Source: Brachycybe producta
Lineage: Eukaryota; Arthropoda; Diplopoda; Playtdesmida; Andrognathidae
Reading direction: 5' to 3'
Assembly (NCBI GenBank): GCA_036925085.1
Contig: JAUPFP010000015.1
Location: 4,650,426 to 4,714,425 of the forward strand
Length of the DNA stretch: 64,000 nucleotides
Shown: piece after piece, positions 1-64,000 of the stretch
Numbering within the stretch: position 1 is the stretch's first letter
How the letters are laid out: each line of letters begins with the position of its first letter
Translations under genes and position numbers: made by a program
Notes under the pieces: generated by a model
The model's database searches: none
What the model was told of the DNA's origin: nothing
What the model saw: only the letters and a program-made list of their open reading frames with translations

Positions 1-284
1 GTTACATCTTAACAAATGAGAAAAGAAAAAAAGAAGATAACGACCAAATAATATAAAATTAAAATAAAACCTGCTTCATGTTATAAATTAAACTATGATG
101 CAGATTCTTTGTTTACTTTTTTTTCTCTTAATTATAAAGGAAAACTTGTTTAAAAAACAAAAGTTCCTTGCATACATTTATATAGATATATATAATCCAA
201 ACACCACTTCCTATAGTTGCCTTCACTTTTAAGATTAAGCTTGTGACGTCAGAGGGGTTGACAAAAAACTTACGTTAGTTGAGG

Positions 285-745
285 GGGCTTTATAAATATT
301 TATTTTGTTTTTGTCCTCCCAGATGGCGCACCTGCGTGGCTATTATGTTCTATAGGCTGTCCCTCTTCACTCCACCCGCGGGTTTGAGAAAATTTATATT
401 TTTCAAGCGAACGTTTTTCAGGAGAAACATTACGAGAAAAAAAAATCGAAGTGTTTTATAAACTAGAATAGTTGTTGCTAATGCTAAAAGTTTTTTCAAG
501 ATGATATCTTTAAAAATAAACTTTTTATGACCGTTTGAAAATAGCGAAAATAATTTTTCATGAAATGTCAATGGACAATCCACAAAACGGATAATTTTCA
601 AACTGCCATAAAAACTTAACATAATATTTTACGGTTCCAGTTTTGAAAACAATTTGAATTTTTTCATAATGTTGTGACGATTTTGCATCCAAATTTTACA
701 AAAAAAAGTCTATGGAGCATAGCATCAGCCACTGCAGTGGCGGCA
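285..745. repeat. Dispersed repeat, copy 1 (second copy at 63575-63960)
   Basis: Starts with tttataaatatttattttg, then the block ggcgcacctgcg, then gagaaaatttatatttttca and aagcgaacg. The same order recurs at the far right of the window, down to a shared end (agcatcagccac here, agcattagccac there). The middle contains a tagaaactagaa-type palindrome. No coding capacity is visible. The two copies lie at opposite ends of the window, outside the coding exons. Confidence 0.5.
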
Positions 746-893
746 TCTGGGGAAAATAAAGTAAAATAAGTATCTATAAAGCCACCTTAAAAAAAGATAA
801 TACAATAAAAGAATTCAAAAAGAACCCTTTTGTTTCAACTGTTGAGAATGTTTAATGTCATGCCTTACATAATAACCATAAATGAGGATTACT

Positions 894-1187
894 TCATGGC
901 ACTACTTATCCCTATTGAAGTATCCTCCTCCGCAGGCTCCACATCTAACGCACATGAGACCTCACAACTAGGCTTGCCACCTGTGGAGGACAGTCCTCCA
1001 TTCGAAAAAACTGTCCTCCAGCCAGGACCGTCCTCCACGAACGTATTTAAGTTTAAGTTTATTGTGTGGAGGACAATGTTTGCCTTCGTGGAGGACGGTC
1101 CTGGCCGGAGGACATTTCTTCCGAATGGAGGGACTGTCCTCCACAAAGGAGTATAGCGATACTTCTACCGGAATAAGTAATGCCATG
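894..1187. mobile_element. Small foldback element with a gaggaca-repeat MITE nested in it
   Basis: Outer inverted arms (catggcactacttatccc ... ttgaagtatc at 894-923 and its reverse complement at 1158-1187) enclose a second inverted repeat of the taggcttgccacc family (969 to about 1147). The inner element keeps its left end (taggcttgccacctgtgg) but not the matching right end found in the copies at 13691-13893 and 39441-39629. Whether the right side was lost by deletion or a hybrid formed is not clear. Confidence 0.5.
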
Positions 1188-1914
1188 TACTAATAAACCT
1201 GATTGACATAAACCTAATTTTTTTAAACCCTTCTGACGTCACAAGTTTCATTTTATTGCGCGGCAACTATAACAAATGAGAAAGACGATCACGATCCAAT
1301 TCCACACTAAAGACCCCCCCCCCCCCCTCAAAACGAACCCTTCAAACATATTCCTCATTTACATATATACCTATATTTATATAGTAGAGAATTATATTAT
1401 TTACACTTAATTTTTATGTATTTTGTTTTTTTCTTGTCATATACAAGGTTTTTATAGTTTCTTTTTTTTGTTGTTGTTTCTTCTCTCTAAAACTAAATAT
1501 CCACGCTATAAATAAGTTGATCATAAAAACTAATTTAAGCTAAATTAAATCACCTGAAAATGCAAATTGAAGGAAATTTGCATTCGGCAAAAAAAAAAAA
1601 AAAGAAAGTGATACTAAACAAAAAAGATAGAAAACAAAACAAAACAAAAAAAACTAGATTTCACCCTGCTTTTGATAAGATATCCATTTCGTGAAAGATT
1701 AAATGAAATCCCTCTCTCTTTCTTTAAAAATGGATTCCATTGTGAAATCACAAGACACTTTTTTTTTCTCTCTTTTTTTCTCTCTCTCTCTTTTCACAAA
1801 GTGATGATGATAATACCGATCACAGACTAGTACCTAAACACATAATCAAGAATTAAGGTTAAAACACAAAGCTTAAAATAAACATTAAAGTTTGAATGCA
1901 ACTTGCAAGAGAGA

Positions 1915-55167
<53,253 letters not shown>

Positions 55168-55573
55168 TCCGCCGTTCTCCTTCTTATATTGAATATAAAA
55201 CAAAATTCCTTAACTTCAGATTTCAAATTTTTTTTTATCTCTCTTTCTCTCGACCAGATTAAAAAAAAAACAATTCCGAGTTGTTTTGCTGAAATTCCAG
55301 ACACAAAATAAACTTAGAAGCAAGTAAAACAAGTGCTCAATTTTGTTGTCGATGTTGAAATCAATTATTATTATTATTATAGAATGCCAATCAATTTGTC
55401 TTTTCCAATGAACGACTTTTGCGACACTGATCTAGCTGAAACCAAAACTTGTTTCTTTATAATGTATTGTAAAAATATATATCTATATATTTTTTTTTAA
55501 AAAAAAACAACAGATCAAATGATCTAAAGTGGTAAATCCATTGTAAATTTTAAGTAACTCTAGAAAAACCAGC

Positions 55574-55582
55574 TTTTTTATA
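55574..55582 (-). promoter_or_regulatory. TATA box candidate for the long AhcyL transcript
   Basis: On the minus strand gggtataaaaaagctgg lies about 407 bases upstream of the ATG, preceded by ctcctcctcctcc and a tgacgt half-CRE. It would place the start near 55550 with a ~380-base leader containing short upstream ORFs. Confidence 0.35.
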
Positions 55583-55619
55583 CCCTTAACTACATACTAT
55601 ATGGGGAGGAGGAGGAGGA

Positions 55620-56140
55620 GAGTAGAGAACGACAACGTCACACAAATAAGACAGCAACAAAAAAAAAGGGTGTTGGTCGAAGAATATTAATAAGAATCGA
55701 CCCAAATCTCCTTTTTTTTGTCTTAAATTATCATTGATTCATCGTCCATCTTGATGTTCTTATTTTAAAAAAGATACAACGTTCCATTATTACCAGGCAA
55801 TACATAAATGCAACTTAATAAAAATTATATTGTTTCCATTTCAGGTTTGTCTGTCTCGTCCTCTACTTCTTCCTGTCATTTGAGTCCTCCTCCTTCTCTC
55901 TTTTTAAGTGAGAGGCTATTTATTTACCCACATTTCATCCCAAATGACGCCAATGATTGGAGATAGAGGCTAAAACTATTAGAAGATTAGAATTTAAAGA
56001 GCAAGTGATTCTCTCTCAAACGATATGTGTGTGCCGCCACATACGATTTAATAAGTGTGTGACCCCACACAATTTTTGGATTGTTATTATTCTCAATGTC
56101 TTAATATAATTTAATATTTTCAATTTAATTTTTAACTATT
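55620..56140. other. Upstream flank, no recognised repeat
   Basis: Contains GAG/CTC-rich stretches and poly-T; nothing further recognised. Confidence 0.3.
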
Positions 56141-56454
56141 GTAATACCTAGTACACACACCTGATAATTTAAATGCATTTAAATAATAAACGGTGTTCTA
56201 CAGAGCCCTCTGTGAAGGGCAAACAAACAATATGTCGAATTCAATTTATTCAATTAATAATCTTGAAAATATTGAGTTAATACTTAAATATAACTAATTA
56301 AACTATTGACAAAATATTGATTTAGTATTTCAATTTAAAATAATAATAATAAAGTCAATTTTTTTATTTAGTGTTCATGTCCTTAACTGGATTCCGTATA
56401 ATTCATCTAAACACATTTAACTTCAATTCATTTAACTCATGTGTGTGTGTACAA

Positions 56455-56872
56455 CAAGCATGTCACACTCGCGGCCCACAACGAATATCTTTGCGGCCCA
56501 GCCCCTGTCAGATCCAGGATTACTGACATTCAAAATGGGTCAGTTTAGAAAGTATTTTTGAATTTGAATTTGAAAAATTACTCTGCAAGCAGCCATAAAG
56601 GCCTATGGCAGAGGGACAAGAGTCCAAGTGCAGCATAGAAAATGCATTGTCAAAACCAGAAAATATAAAACCCTCCCCCTCCCTCCTTCCCCGAAGTAGG
56701 AAAAAGTGTAGCAGAGAAGGGATGCCAAGTGTCAGGAAGAAAGCCATTGTCCATGTTCGTTTTTATAAATCTGTAACTTTTCGAAATAAACCTACGTTTT
56801 TTTTTTTGCGGCCCACATAAACTTAGACCTTGTTTATTTGGCCCGTGTTAGTCTTTGAGTTTGACATGATTC
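56455..56872. mobile_element. hAT MITE, caaacatgtcaaactcg family, copy 2 (nested)
   Basis: Ends caagcatgtcacactcg and tttgagtttgacatgattc. The exact 8-bp duplication gtgtacaa supports hAT. It contains an inverse LINE tail at about 56555-56660. Confidence 0.87.
56555..56660 (-). mobile_element. LINE 3' end, inverse copy (third nesting level)
   Basis: gaaaaattactctgcaagca, ggcctatggcagagggacaa and gcattgtcaaaacc are the inverse of the 26451 tail. It is absent from the other hAT copy (15168), so it inserted after that element did. Confidence 0.75.
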
Positions 56873-56939
56873 GTGTACAAGGTATATAACATTTAAAATA
56901 AACAAAGAAATTTAATAATTACACGAATGCGCACTAAAC

Positions 56940-57066
56940 AAGTGGGTTTCAAAGGGTGTGTGCACTGTGGCGTACTAGCGTGCCATGAGTTTTGACTAAG
57001 TGTGCCGTGTTATCTCCAGACAAAAAAATACTGTGCTGTGAGCAAACAAAAGTTTGAGAACCACTG
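56940..57066. mobile_element. Short hAT MITE with cagtggttctcaaa ends
   Basis: Right end agtttgagaaccactg is the classic hAT terminus. The left end caagtgggtttcaaagg is a decayed inverse partner. The interior has gtgtgccgtgttatctccag. No duplication seen. Confidence 0.65.
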
Positions 57067-57182
57067 GATTGGAAGAGTGTCGCGAGTGTGGAAGGAAATG
57101 TGCTTGAAAACTGATTAGGCCCAAGTGTGCTTGGCGTTCCGCACCGCGCAGCAAAACCGCAAAATTGCAATTGTTATTGGAG

Positions 57183-57280
57183 TTTTTGACAATGGCATTT
57201 CACATGCTGCAATTGGACTTTTGTCCCTCTACCACAGGCCTTCTCGGCTGCTTACGGAGTAATTTTTTTAAATTCAAACA
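57183..57280 (+). mobile_element. LINE 3' end, truncated copy
   Basis: tttgacaatggcatttcaca ... gtccctctaccacaggcctt ... ggagtaatttttttaaattc. Confidence 0.7.
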
Positions 57281-57326
57281 ATCTCCAACGATCAACACAC
57301 ACAAACACACTTCCAACTAACATTAC

Positions 57327-57442
57327 CTAAGAAGCATTTACTACAGCCTCCACCTCCAACCTTTAGCATCGTTTTGAGATGAAACGCACATACAAGACAC
57401 CCACCCCCTCTTCTCCCTGAAATGTGAGGCCTTCTTTCCAAC
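57327..57442 (-). other. Candidate 5' untranslated exon
   Basis: 116 bases bounded on the minus strand by tgttttcag (acceptor) and TTAG|GTAATG (donor). It would lie upstream of AhcyL exon 1. A small ATG frame (MLKVGGGGCSKCFL) enters the donor in phase 1, which does not join exon 1's frame, so I treat it as possible leader sequence only. Confidence 0.2.
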
Positions 57443-58079
57443 CTGAAAACAAGACAAAGACGCCCTGTTTTCACTCTTCTCAGAAGAAGAAGAAAAAAAG
57501 TCAATAAAATAAAAAGAAGCCGTGATTGATTGATTTTCTTTCCAAAATTTCTCCAATGTCCATTTTTTGAACTGTTCTTATTTCCAATATATTTGTTGTT
57601 GTTGTTGTTGTTGGTTTTTTTCCTTTGTTTTTCTCCATTTTGTGATTTATAATGAAAGAAGCAGAAGAGCAAAATTGGAACTTGTACACAAGACAAAAAT
57701 AAAGAAGCTTTTCTATATTAGAAAAGCTTAGTTAGATATTATTATTTTGAGTTTGTTGTTTTCCTTATTTTAAGAACAAACTTCCTAGGCAACTAACTGT
57801 GTGTGTGTTCTATAATAAAAAAAAAAATGAATACAATATGATTGCCCGTATGTTGTTAACATTCAACATTGAAATTGATCGAAATAGAACTTATAACAAA
57901 TTATACATTATTACTATTAATGAAGAAGATCCTTCTATTTTCTCTATTTTCTTCTTCTTCTTCTTGCTAATTACAAATATAAATTGCACATTGATTTTTC
58001 TTTCTTTCTTTGTCAAAATTCCATATTTGTTTTTTTTTTCATAATTTAGAAAAAAATATGATTAAAAATGGCAGCCAAT

Positions 58080-58510
58080 TTCAGAAAAAAAGAAAAAAAA
58101 ACGCGTTCGTTTTAATATATTGTTTTTTAAAATAAATAAAAAATCCACTCTTATTAAAAGGGCAAAATTACTTCTAAAAATCTCCGCAAAGAGTGCTAGC
58201 ATCGTTTTTCTATTGAGCCCATAAACAGTTAAAGAATTTTTTTTAAAATACACAGCAATCGCGGCGGTAATATGTTTAAAGTGGCGGAAAAATCGCAAAA
58301 TCATAAAAAAACGTTTTTTTAAAAAAAAAACAGTGCCTCCATACGTTTTCATTAAAAAAATGGCCATATCTTATTAGAGAAAAAATAATGAAGCTGAGAT
58401 TTTTTTTGCATTATATTATATAGGTGAACTATTATGGCGTCCAAACGCTGTGCATATTATTGTTTAGACGCCATATATGTACACTTAATTGCTTCAAAAT
58501 CTTTGGTGTA
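58080..58510. repeat. Dispersed repeat, inverse copy of 42110-42460
   Basis: Blocks gaactattatggcgtccaaa + cgctgtgcatatt, tttagacgccatatatgtac and, further left, gcaaaatcataaaaaaacg. Confidence 0.5.
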
Positions 58511-58849
58511 GATTTTTTTTTAACTTTTTGAATCCATTGTTATTTTGCTTTTCATAATTATTATGTGTTTGTAATATTTTGTCCATATTTTTGACACGTG
58601 GATTATGTAAGCTGTTATTTCAAAACCTTTGATTCACTAAATAAATCTTATGTTCATCTACATACATTGACTATATGTACAGTAGTAGGAGAGTCTCAAA
58701 GTAGCAACACATTTTGGTTCCATCCCACAGTTCCCATCAGTCTCACGGGTTCCATCCGTACCACGGGTCTCAACCATACCACGGGTCCCATCAGTCCCAC
58801 CTGTCCCTTCTATTTTTGTTTAGTCTCATTACACTGCAAAATTAACAGA

Positions 58850-59060
58850 AACTACAAAGTGTTTTAGAAACTAGAAATAACTAGAAACTAGAAACTAGAA
58901 ATAACTAGAAACAACTAGAAACTAGAAATAACTAGAAACTAGAAATAACTAGAAACTAGTTCAATCACTCAACGGTAATAAAGCTACCCTTCTAGTCACT
59001 AAACACTTAAGTTTATCTACATTTTGCACCTGAAATACAGAATACACATTTCTAGATTTT
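58850..59060. repeat. tagaaactagaag element with tandem expansion
   Basis: The motif gaaactagaaataactagaa is tandemly repeated about five times (58866-58960), then the usual inverse arm taaagctacccttctagtca follows. This is the only copy with expansion of the tagaaact motif itself. Confidence 0.65.
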
Positions 59061-59169
59061 TTCTCGCCATTCTTTAAAAATATGAATATTTTGGAATTGA
59101 TGTTATTCAATAAAAATCATAATTTGAGTCTTTCAGTGACTTTGAATTATTTTTTGACATTAAAATTGA

Positions 59170-59500
59170 ATAAGTGAAAACCCTCCTTGAGCTCTGGCTA
59201 TTCAGTGTCTGAATAACTTTGAAAGCGTTTTAGAAACTAGAAAAAGCAATTGAATCACATAAGACTAGTTTCATGTCGAAAATGAACAGATTTAAGTTTT
59301 TGATTGAAAGCTGACCAAATTTTGTTTTGGCGTTTTGAGCCATCTTCAAGTGAAAAACGAAATAAAAAGTTTATTTTTTAAAGATTTTAAAATAACATGA
59401 AAATCTGCATCAAGTGATTTATTTACTGTTCTAGTTTTGAAGTTTCACTTTAATTAATTTTGTTGCTGAAACGCAAAATAATCAGAATTCGATTCCAATT
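59170..59500. repeat. tagaaactagaag palindrome, diverged
   Basis: gcgttttagaaactagaaaa on the left; aagtttattttttaaagatt and actgttctagttttgaagtt on the right. Confidence 0.5.
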
Positions 59501-59727
59501 GTTTTTTTCTTAATTTGCATATTTCGTAATGGCTGAAAACAACTCACAAAAAAAACCAGATAGAAACTAGAACTAACTACCTACGCATGCGCATTTTGAA
59601 AACTTTTTATATCAGTTTTGATCAACTTTTTATTATACGTTTAAGAATGTCATCATCATTGTTTTACTCTTCTAGTTTCAAAGAAAACTTCAGATTCTGA
59701 TGTTATTCAAATTTAAAAGATAAAAAT

Positions 59728-60109
59728 TAGGGATGGGCCATTCGAATCCTCAAATATTGACAAATATTCGAGATTCGAAAACTCGAATATCTTCACGCTT
59801 TTTTTCGTCTTTCGAATCCTAACCTTAAAAAAAAAACTTAAAAACTTCGGTAAAAATTAGTTTTAACTCCATTGACGTCCAATAGAACCGTTCACTAACG
59901 AAAAAACCGGCGATTGTTGCAATTCCGGATCACCAATATCATCACCTTGTGGCGACCCTGAATGCCACACGTTTTTATTATTAATAATTTAATATTTAAT
60001 ATTATTTCATTTATTTGTATCTTCTTAATAAATACTATAGAATTCTTATATGAAGGATTCGAGAACCTTTTCGGATTCGAGAAAATTTAGGATTCGTCCC
60101 CCACCTCTA
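59728..60109. mobile_element. hAT-like MITE with tagggatgggc end, copy 2
   Basis: 382 bp, ends tagggatgggccattcgaat and gattcgtcccccacctcta, with an exact 8-bp duplication ataaaaat (59720-59727, 60110-60117). Confidence 0.87.
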
Positions 60110-60446
60110 ATAAAAATAATTTCTTGCACCGTCATAAAAAAAATATGAGTGTAAAATGAACGAAATTTAAGATTAATTATTATCTTAAAAAAAAAACGAG
60201 ATTAACAAAAATCGCCTTTTTGAGAGTAGACTTTGAAAATACAAACATTTACATAAATTGGATTGAATAAATCAAAAAAAAAAACAGGAAATATAAACAT
60301 TTCATTCAGGTCTTGACTTCAGACTAAAATTAGATAAAATTCACGGATGATACTCAAGTGTCAACAGACAGGCAACAGCCATTACCATTACTGTCTGCTG
60401 ACACTTGAGTGTCTTTTAAACAAGATGGCCGCCGCCATATGCTAAG

Positions 60447-60654
60447 ACAGGCATTTAGAAACCGGGAGGAACACAAGTTGGCTCCACCTTTTTTTATGAC
60501 GACCGGCAACTTCTAACTGGTTTGTTGTGTGGTTCGACATTGAAAAGGGCGGAGAATGTGACGTCAGACTAGATAACCAACCAAATTAGAAGTTGCCAGT
60601 CGTCATAACAAGAGCGGAGCCAACTTGTGTTCGTCCCGATTTCTAAATGCCTGT
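60447..60654. mobile_element. acaggca MITE, subfamily A, copy 9
   Basis: 9-bp duplication tatgctaag (60438-60446, 60656-60664, one extra t at the right). End segments gaacacaag are matched. Confidence 0.88.
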
Positions 60655-60869
60655 TTATGCTAAGATTCGTCTTTTTTTTTTAGATAAAAAAATTGATCAT
60701 CAGTTCGATGATGAATTTTCAAATAACTTGAAAAGTTAAAAAAACTTCATTTAAAAAGTTTATTTTCAAATATGTCATATATTACAAAAATAGTATACTG
60801 GGTCAAATCATTTGTTATTCTAGTTTCTAATATAATTTCGTTTTCTTCTTAATTAAGGTGAATGACTCG

Positions 60870-61285
60870 CGAACTCTGACTAGTCATTCTGTTTTTCAAG
60901 AGCAAAATCAAGAGAAACATGAAAGTGTTTTCGAAACTAGAAAGGGAAACTCAATTATTAAAGGATATTTTTTATGTTGATATATATATTTTAAAAAATA
61001 AACTTTTTTTTGGCACTTTGAAAATGACCCAATATTAATCAGACGATATTTTTTAATTCTTGTTTAGAAAACATCATGATCATCATATCAAACATGAAAA
61101 TAACCGTACATGATTGAGTTACCCTTCTAGTCACAAAAAAAAACTCCTTCGAAATTTTTATTTATTTTGCACCTGAAAGATAGATAGAAGAATAATTCTA
61201 TAATCAAGAGTTCGAAAGGCAGTTACTTACTCTATCTACATTGATTTAGCTACCATTCTAGTTTCTAAAACACTTTCAATTTTGG
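60870..61285. repeat. tagaaactagaag palindrome, with extra right-arm fragment
   Basis: Left arm gcgaactctgactagtcatt, gaaagtgttttcgaaactag; right arm gattgagttacccttctagt; then a second right-arm piece gctaccattctagtttctaa at about 61248. Confidence 0.55.
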
Positions 61286-61456
61286 GTCATTCAAGTTGCT
61301 CCACTCCCTCCAAGGTTGGGGGTCCAACCAAACCTACCCTATTCGTTTAGTGCTACTTCCGGTCAAAAGGGGTGGGGGCAGCTCTATTACCCCTTCACAT
61401 TTCTCCTGATCTGTGTGTAAAACTGTCTACTTCCTTTTTTGTACTTTGCATCATCC

Positions 61457-61639
61457 TTAGGCCTCGTTTCCACTGGGTTGAAAATTTGAACTATTTGAAA
61501 ATTTTACCGGGTGAAAAACTGAAGAAACATGGCCTCGCCCATTTATTATCATAGGCAAAGGTCACGGGTGTTCAATTTTTCACCAGTTGAAATTTTCAAA
61601 AAAGTTCAAATTTTCAACCCAGTGGAAACGAGGCGTTAT
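61457..61639. mobile_element. 183-bp foldback MITE with ggcctcgtttccactgg ends
   Basis: ttaggcctcgtttccactgg + gttgaaaatttgaac and the inverse ttcaaattttcaacccagtg + gaaacgaggcgtta. The outer tta / tta resembles a TTAA target. Inner arms gaaaattttaccgggtgaaa / caccagttgaaattttc. Confidence 0.75.
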
Positions 61640-62126
61640 TCATATTTTTCGATGAAAAATTGAAACGAAAAAAAAAAATAACAATCATATAAATAGTGTT
61701 GTAGTTGAGCAAATGAGGAATTCGTGCGCATTTTTGATCTCAACTTGATCCTCGCTCGCTCTCTCTCTCTCTCTTTCTCTTTCTTTCCCTCCAAAGTAAT
61801 TATACATTAATAATTGAAATATGACTTATACTTATTGCATTGTGAGGTGTTATAACTTTCACTTGCCCCCCTATCCTCTTCCTGTCCCCTTGGCCCCTCT
61901 ACCCTTTGACCACCTTTTTTTTCTTCTTCTTGTCATTCTCTCTCTTTCTGAAAATATGTCTCTTGAAATGAAACACAAAATCAATTTGAAATTCAGACAC
62001 ACCTTTTAACGATTCCTTTTTCGCGAAATCAATACATAAAAAATAAAAAGCTAACCTCAAATTGAATGTAGGCCTAATAATATTTGTCCTCTCATAAATA
62101 ATATGATCTGAAAATAATAAGAGAGA

Positions 62127-62127
<1 letters not shown>

Positions 62128-62173
<46 letters not shown>
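62128..62173. repeat. (CT)23 microsatellite
   Basis: Perfect ct/tc run of about 46 bases. Confidence 0.92.
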
Positions 62174-62177
<4 letters not shown>

Positions 62178-62562
62178 TTTGCTCAAATAAGTAATAATGA
62201 CTGTTAACATTAATTTGTTCTCTTTGTAATTACGTGATTTTAAATGAAGGTTAAATTTCTATTTGTGATTCTTCTTGTTCACATAATACACACAAAAATA
62301 CATTGAACACTTTTTAATTAAAATCATAAAAAAGAAGCTTCATCCAAATTTATAATTAAGAGAAAGACGTAAATCGCAATCCCCCCCCCCCCCCCAAAAA
62401 AAGAATCTTCTTTTTTCCACGTTTTATTTTAAGCAGCCATTGTGTTAAATATATATATTTGGAAATTAAAATTATAAAAGAGAACAATGAAATAGAATTC
62501 TGATTATTCTGCATTTCAGAAGTAACAATAACACTTAAAAACTAGAAAAGTAAGTGGATCAC

Positions 62563-62974
62563 TTATGGCGCATTCACACTAGGCTGGTTTACCAGCTGGT
62601 TGTAGCCAGCTAGTAGCATAGAGTGAACTGCTACCAGCAGCTGCTTTCTCCAGCGGGCTAGTGATTTTAACAGCAGCTGGTGAAGTTGGACATGTCCAAC
62701 TTTAGCAGCTAGCAGCTGGTCATGTGACTTCCTTCCTGCTGCTGCCATCTAGTGTGAACTTTTTGTTGCTAGTAGTGGCAATAGTGGACAGTTGAAACTC
62801 CACTGCTTGAATTGGTTGATGTTAGATTTTGTATTTTTGCAAGACGGTGATTGGACGACTTGCGTTGCTAATACCAAGCAGTGACTGGACAAGTGTGAAC
62901 CCAAAGCAGCCGCTGCTAATAGACAGCAGCAACCAGCGGCTTGTAAACCAGGGTAGTGTGAATGCGCCTTTAAA
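62563..62974. mobile_element. Foldback element with ggcgcattcacactaggctg ends, copy 2
   Basis: Very similar to 38055-38492 through most of its length (for example gtgaactttttgttgctagt, ggacaagtgtgaacccaaag). Ends ttatggcgcattcacactag / agtgtgaatgcgcctttaa. It interrupts a tagaaactagaag arm (aaactagaaaagtaagtgga). Confidence 0.78.
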
Positions 62975-63010
62975 GCCATGTCCACATTAGAATAGAACAT
63001 GTTCCAATAA

Positions 63011-63130
63011 ACATGTTCGTTTGCCCCGCCCTTTTATGACGTCAGACCAAGTAACAAACCAATTAGAAATTGATGACGCTCATAAAAGGGCGGGGCAAAC
63101 AAAATTCTAGTGCTGGTCACAACTGCCTGT
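63011..63130. mobile_element. acaggca MITE, C1-like, left tip lost
   Basis: gttcgtttgccccgcccttt + tatgacgtcagaccaag, ccaattagaaattg, then the right end attctagtgctggtcacaac + tgcctgt. Its right end matches the C1 copy at 28046. The left tip is not recognisable. Confidence 0.7.
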
Positions 63131-63204
63131 GTTCCCAGTTGGTAACATCATAACCGCCAATGGCTGGCTGTTTGGGGGAAATGCTCGTCAAGGCATCCAC
63201 AAAC

Positions 63205-63410
63205 ACAGGCAATTAGAAATCGGGACAAACAGAAGTTGGCTCCACCCTTTTCATGACGAACGGCAACTTCTAATTGGTTGGTTATGTAGTCTGACGTCAC
63301 ATGTTCCGCCCTTTTCAACGTCGAACCACACAACAAACTAATTAGAAGTTGCCGTTCGTCATGAAAAGGGTGGAGCCAACTTCTGTTTGTCCCGATTTCT
63401 AATTGCCTGT
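63205..63410. mobile_element. acaggca MITE, subfamily A, copy 10
   Basis: 206 bp with an exact 9-bp duplication tccacaaac (63196-63204, 63411-63419). Unique matched end variant gacaaacagaag, and a matched catgaaaagggtgg change on both arms. Confidence 0.9.
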
Positions 63411-63574
63411 TCCACAAACTGCTTCTGGTCCCAACACGGAACACCATTTGATGTGACGAGGGAAAACTGATAACTGGTGGATCGGGGCCAAACAGAACAA
63501 CGAACAGATTATGTTACAGAGAAATGTTCGCAATACCGTCAACACTGTTCGGTTCTAAGGTATTGACTCCCATT

Positions 63575-63960
63575 CAGGTGGCATTTTAAATATTTATTTT
63601 GTTTTTTTTTGTTCCTACCAGAAGGCGCGCCTGCGTTTTTGAGAAAATTTATATTTATCAAGCGAACGTTTTTTAGAAGAAATATTATGAAAAGTGTTTT
63701 GGAAACTAGATTAGTTGGTGAAATGTCATTGGAAAAACCTAAAAAAAACGAGGGTCATTTGTTAAACTGCTAGAAAATGTTTATTTTTTTTAAGATATTG
63801 CCATGAAATAACTTTTACCATTCTAGTTTTGAAAACAATTTGAATTTTTTTCACAATATTGTTTCTTAAAAAAAACCGTTTCACTTGACGTTTTTGCGAC
63901 CAAATTTTAACAAAAACTTCTATTAGCGTAGCATTAGCCACCACATTGACGCCATCTTTC
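63575..63960. repeat. Dispersed repeat, copy 2 (first copy at 285-745)
   Basis: tttaaatatttattttgttt, aaggcgcgcctgcg, gagaaaatttatatttatca + agcgaacg, gtgttttggaaactagatta and the end agcattagccaccacattga. It lies outside the gene, at the right edge. Confidence 0.5.
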
Positions 63961-64000
63961 GTGTTGTATGTTTTCGTTTTAAACGATTTTCACAGTCATT

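Larger units (their letters stand above)
211..1270. repeat. Foldback element with gtgacgtcag arms, filled by later insertions
   Basis: The two ends are inverted copies: ctatagttgcc ... aagcttgtgacgtcagaggg at 211-256, and its reverse complement (cccttctgacgtcacaag ... ggcaactat) at about 1229-1270. The same arm sequence makes up the large palindrome at 30088-30850. About 900 bases of other repeats separate the arms here, so this looks like a foldback element opened by later insertions. The family is unrecognised. Divergence between the arms suggests it is not young. Confidence 0.5.
56147..56882. mobile_element. mariner-like MITE (cctagtacacac family), copy 3, with nested insertions
   Basis: Ends cctagtacacac and gtacaagg, flanked by TA. 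At 56455-56872 a hAT MITE interrupts it, leaving the 8-base duplication gtgtacaa on both sides (56447-56454, 56873-56880). Confidence 0.82.

Noticed and set aside
57292-57696. 134-codon minus ORF as a protein
   Set aside because: Low-complexity Asn run and no start-to-stop logic; part of it has splice-site-like borders and is listed only as a weak candidate leader exon.

Overview
This is a stretch of an AT-rich animal genome with canonical GT-AG introns, dense small DNA transposons and a LINE end. The one gene I can prove is on the minus strand. It encodes an S-adenosylhomocysteine-hydrolase-like protein of the AHCYL/IRBIT type (AhcyL). From memory, its peptide reads like insect AhcyL1 (for example [15 protein letters not shown], and [11 protein letters not shown] near the C-terminus), so I infer an arthropod or at least a protostome. 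I cannot name the species.

Layout of the gene, read right to left. A long Ser/Thr-rich, acidic N-terminal exon lies at 54712-55167, and a Ser-rich IRBIT-type exon at 51057-51144. A ~42 kb intron follows. Fourteen exons packed into ~7 kb (1931-9186) then encode the whole hydrolase-like body. Exon phases match at all 15 junctions. The long form would be about 635 residues (638 if the last exon is read through). A second, independent first exon at 9950-10016 fits the same acceptor in phase and predicts a ~476-residue form without the IRBIT phospho-module. The codon for the penultimate residue appears to be split by a final intron, so the true end may lie left of the window.

Almost everything else is repeat, mostly inside the 42 kb intron and upstream of the gene. 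The most striking family is a ~150-210 bp foldback MITE with acaggca ends, 9-bp target duplications and a core rich in CGCCC, CCAAT and TGACGTCA motifs. I find 17 recognisable copies in several terminal subfamilies. Each copy carries a terminal stretch that differs from other copies but is matched between its own two ends. Other families include hAT-like elements with 8-bp duplications, a TA-flanked mariner-like element, palindromes with TTAA-like flanks, a very abundant palindrome built around tagaaactagaag, a tRNA-derived SINE, and 3' ends of one CR1/Jockey-type LINE. Many are nested, which gives a relative order of insertion. There is also a 15-unit, 32-bp minisatellite and several long poly-C and dinucleotide tracts.

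Possible regulatory sites outside the MITEs are a cluster of three perfect CRE octamers (49926-49986), an RFX X-box-like palindrome (47712-47725) and a TATA box upstream of the long first exon. No endogenous virus, LTR element, Polinton, CRISPR array, rRNA or intact tRNA gene was seen.
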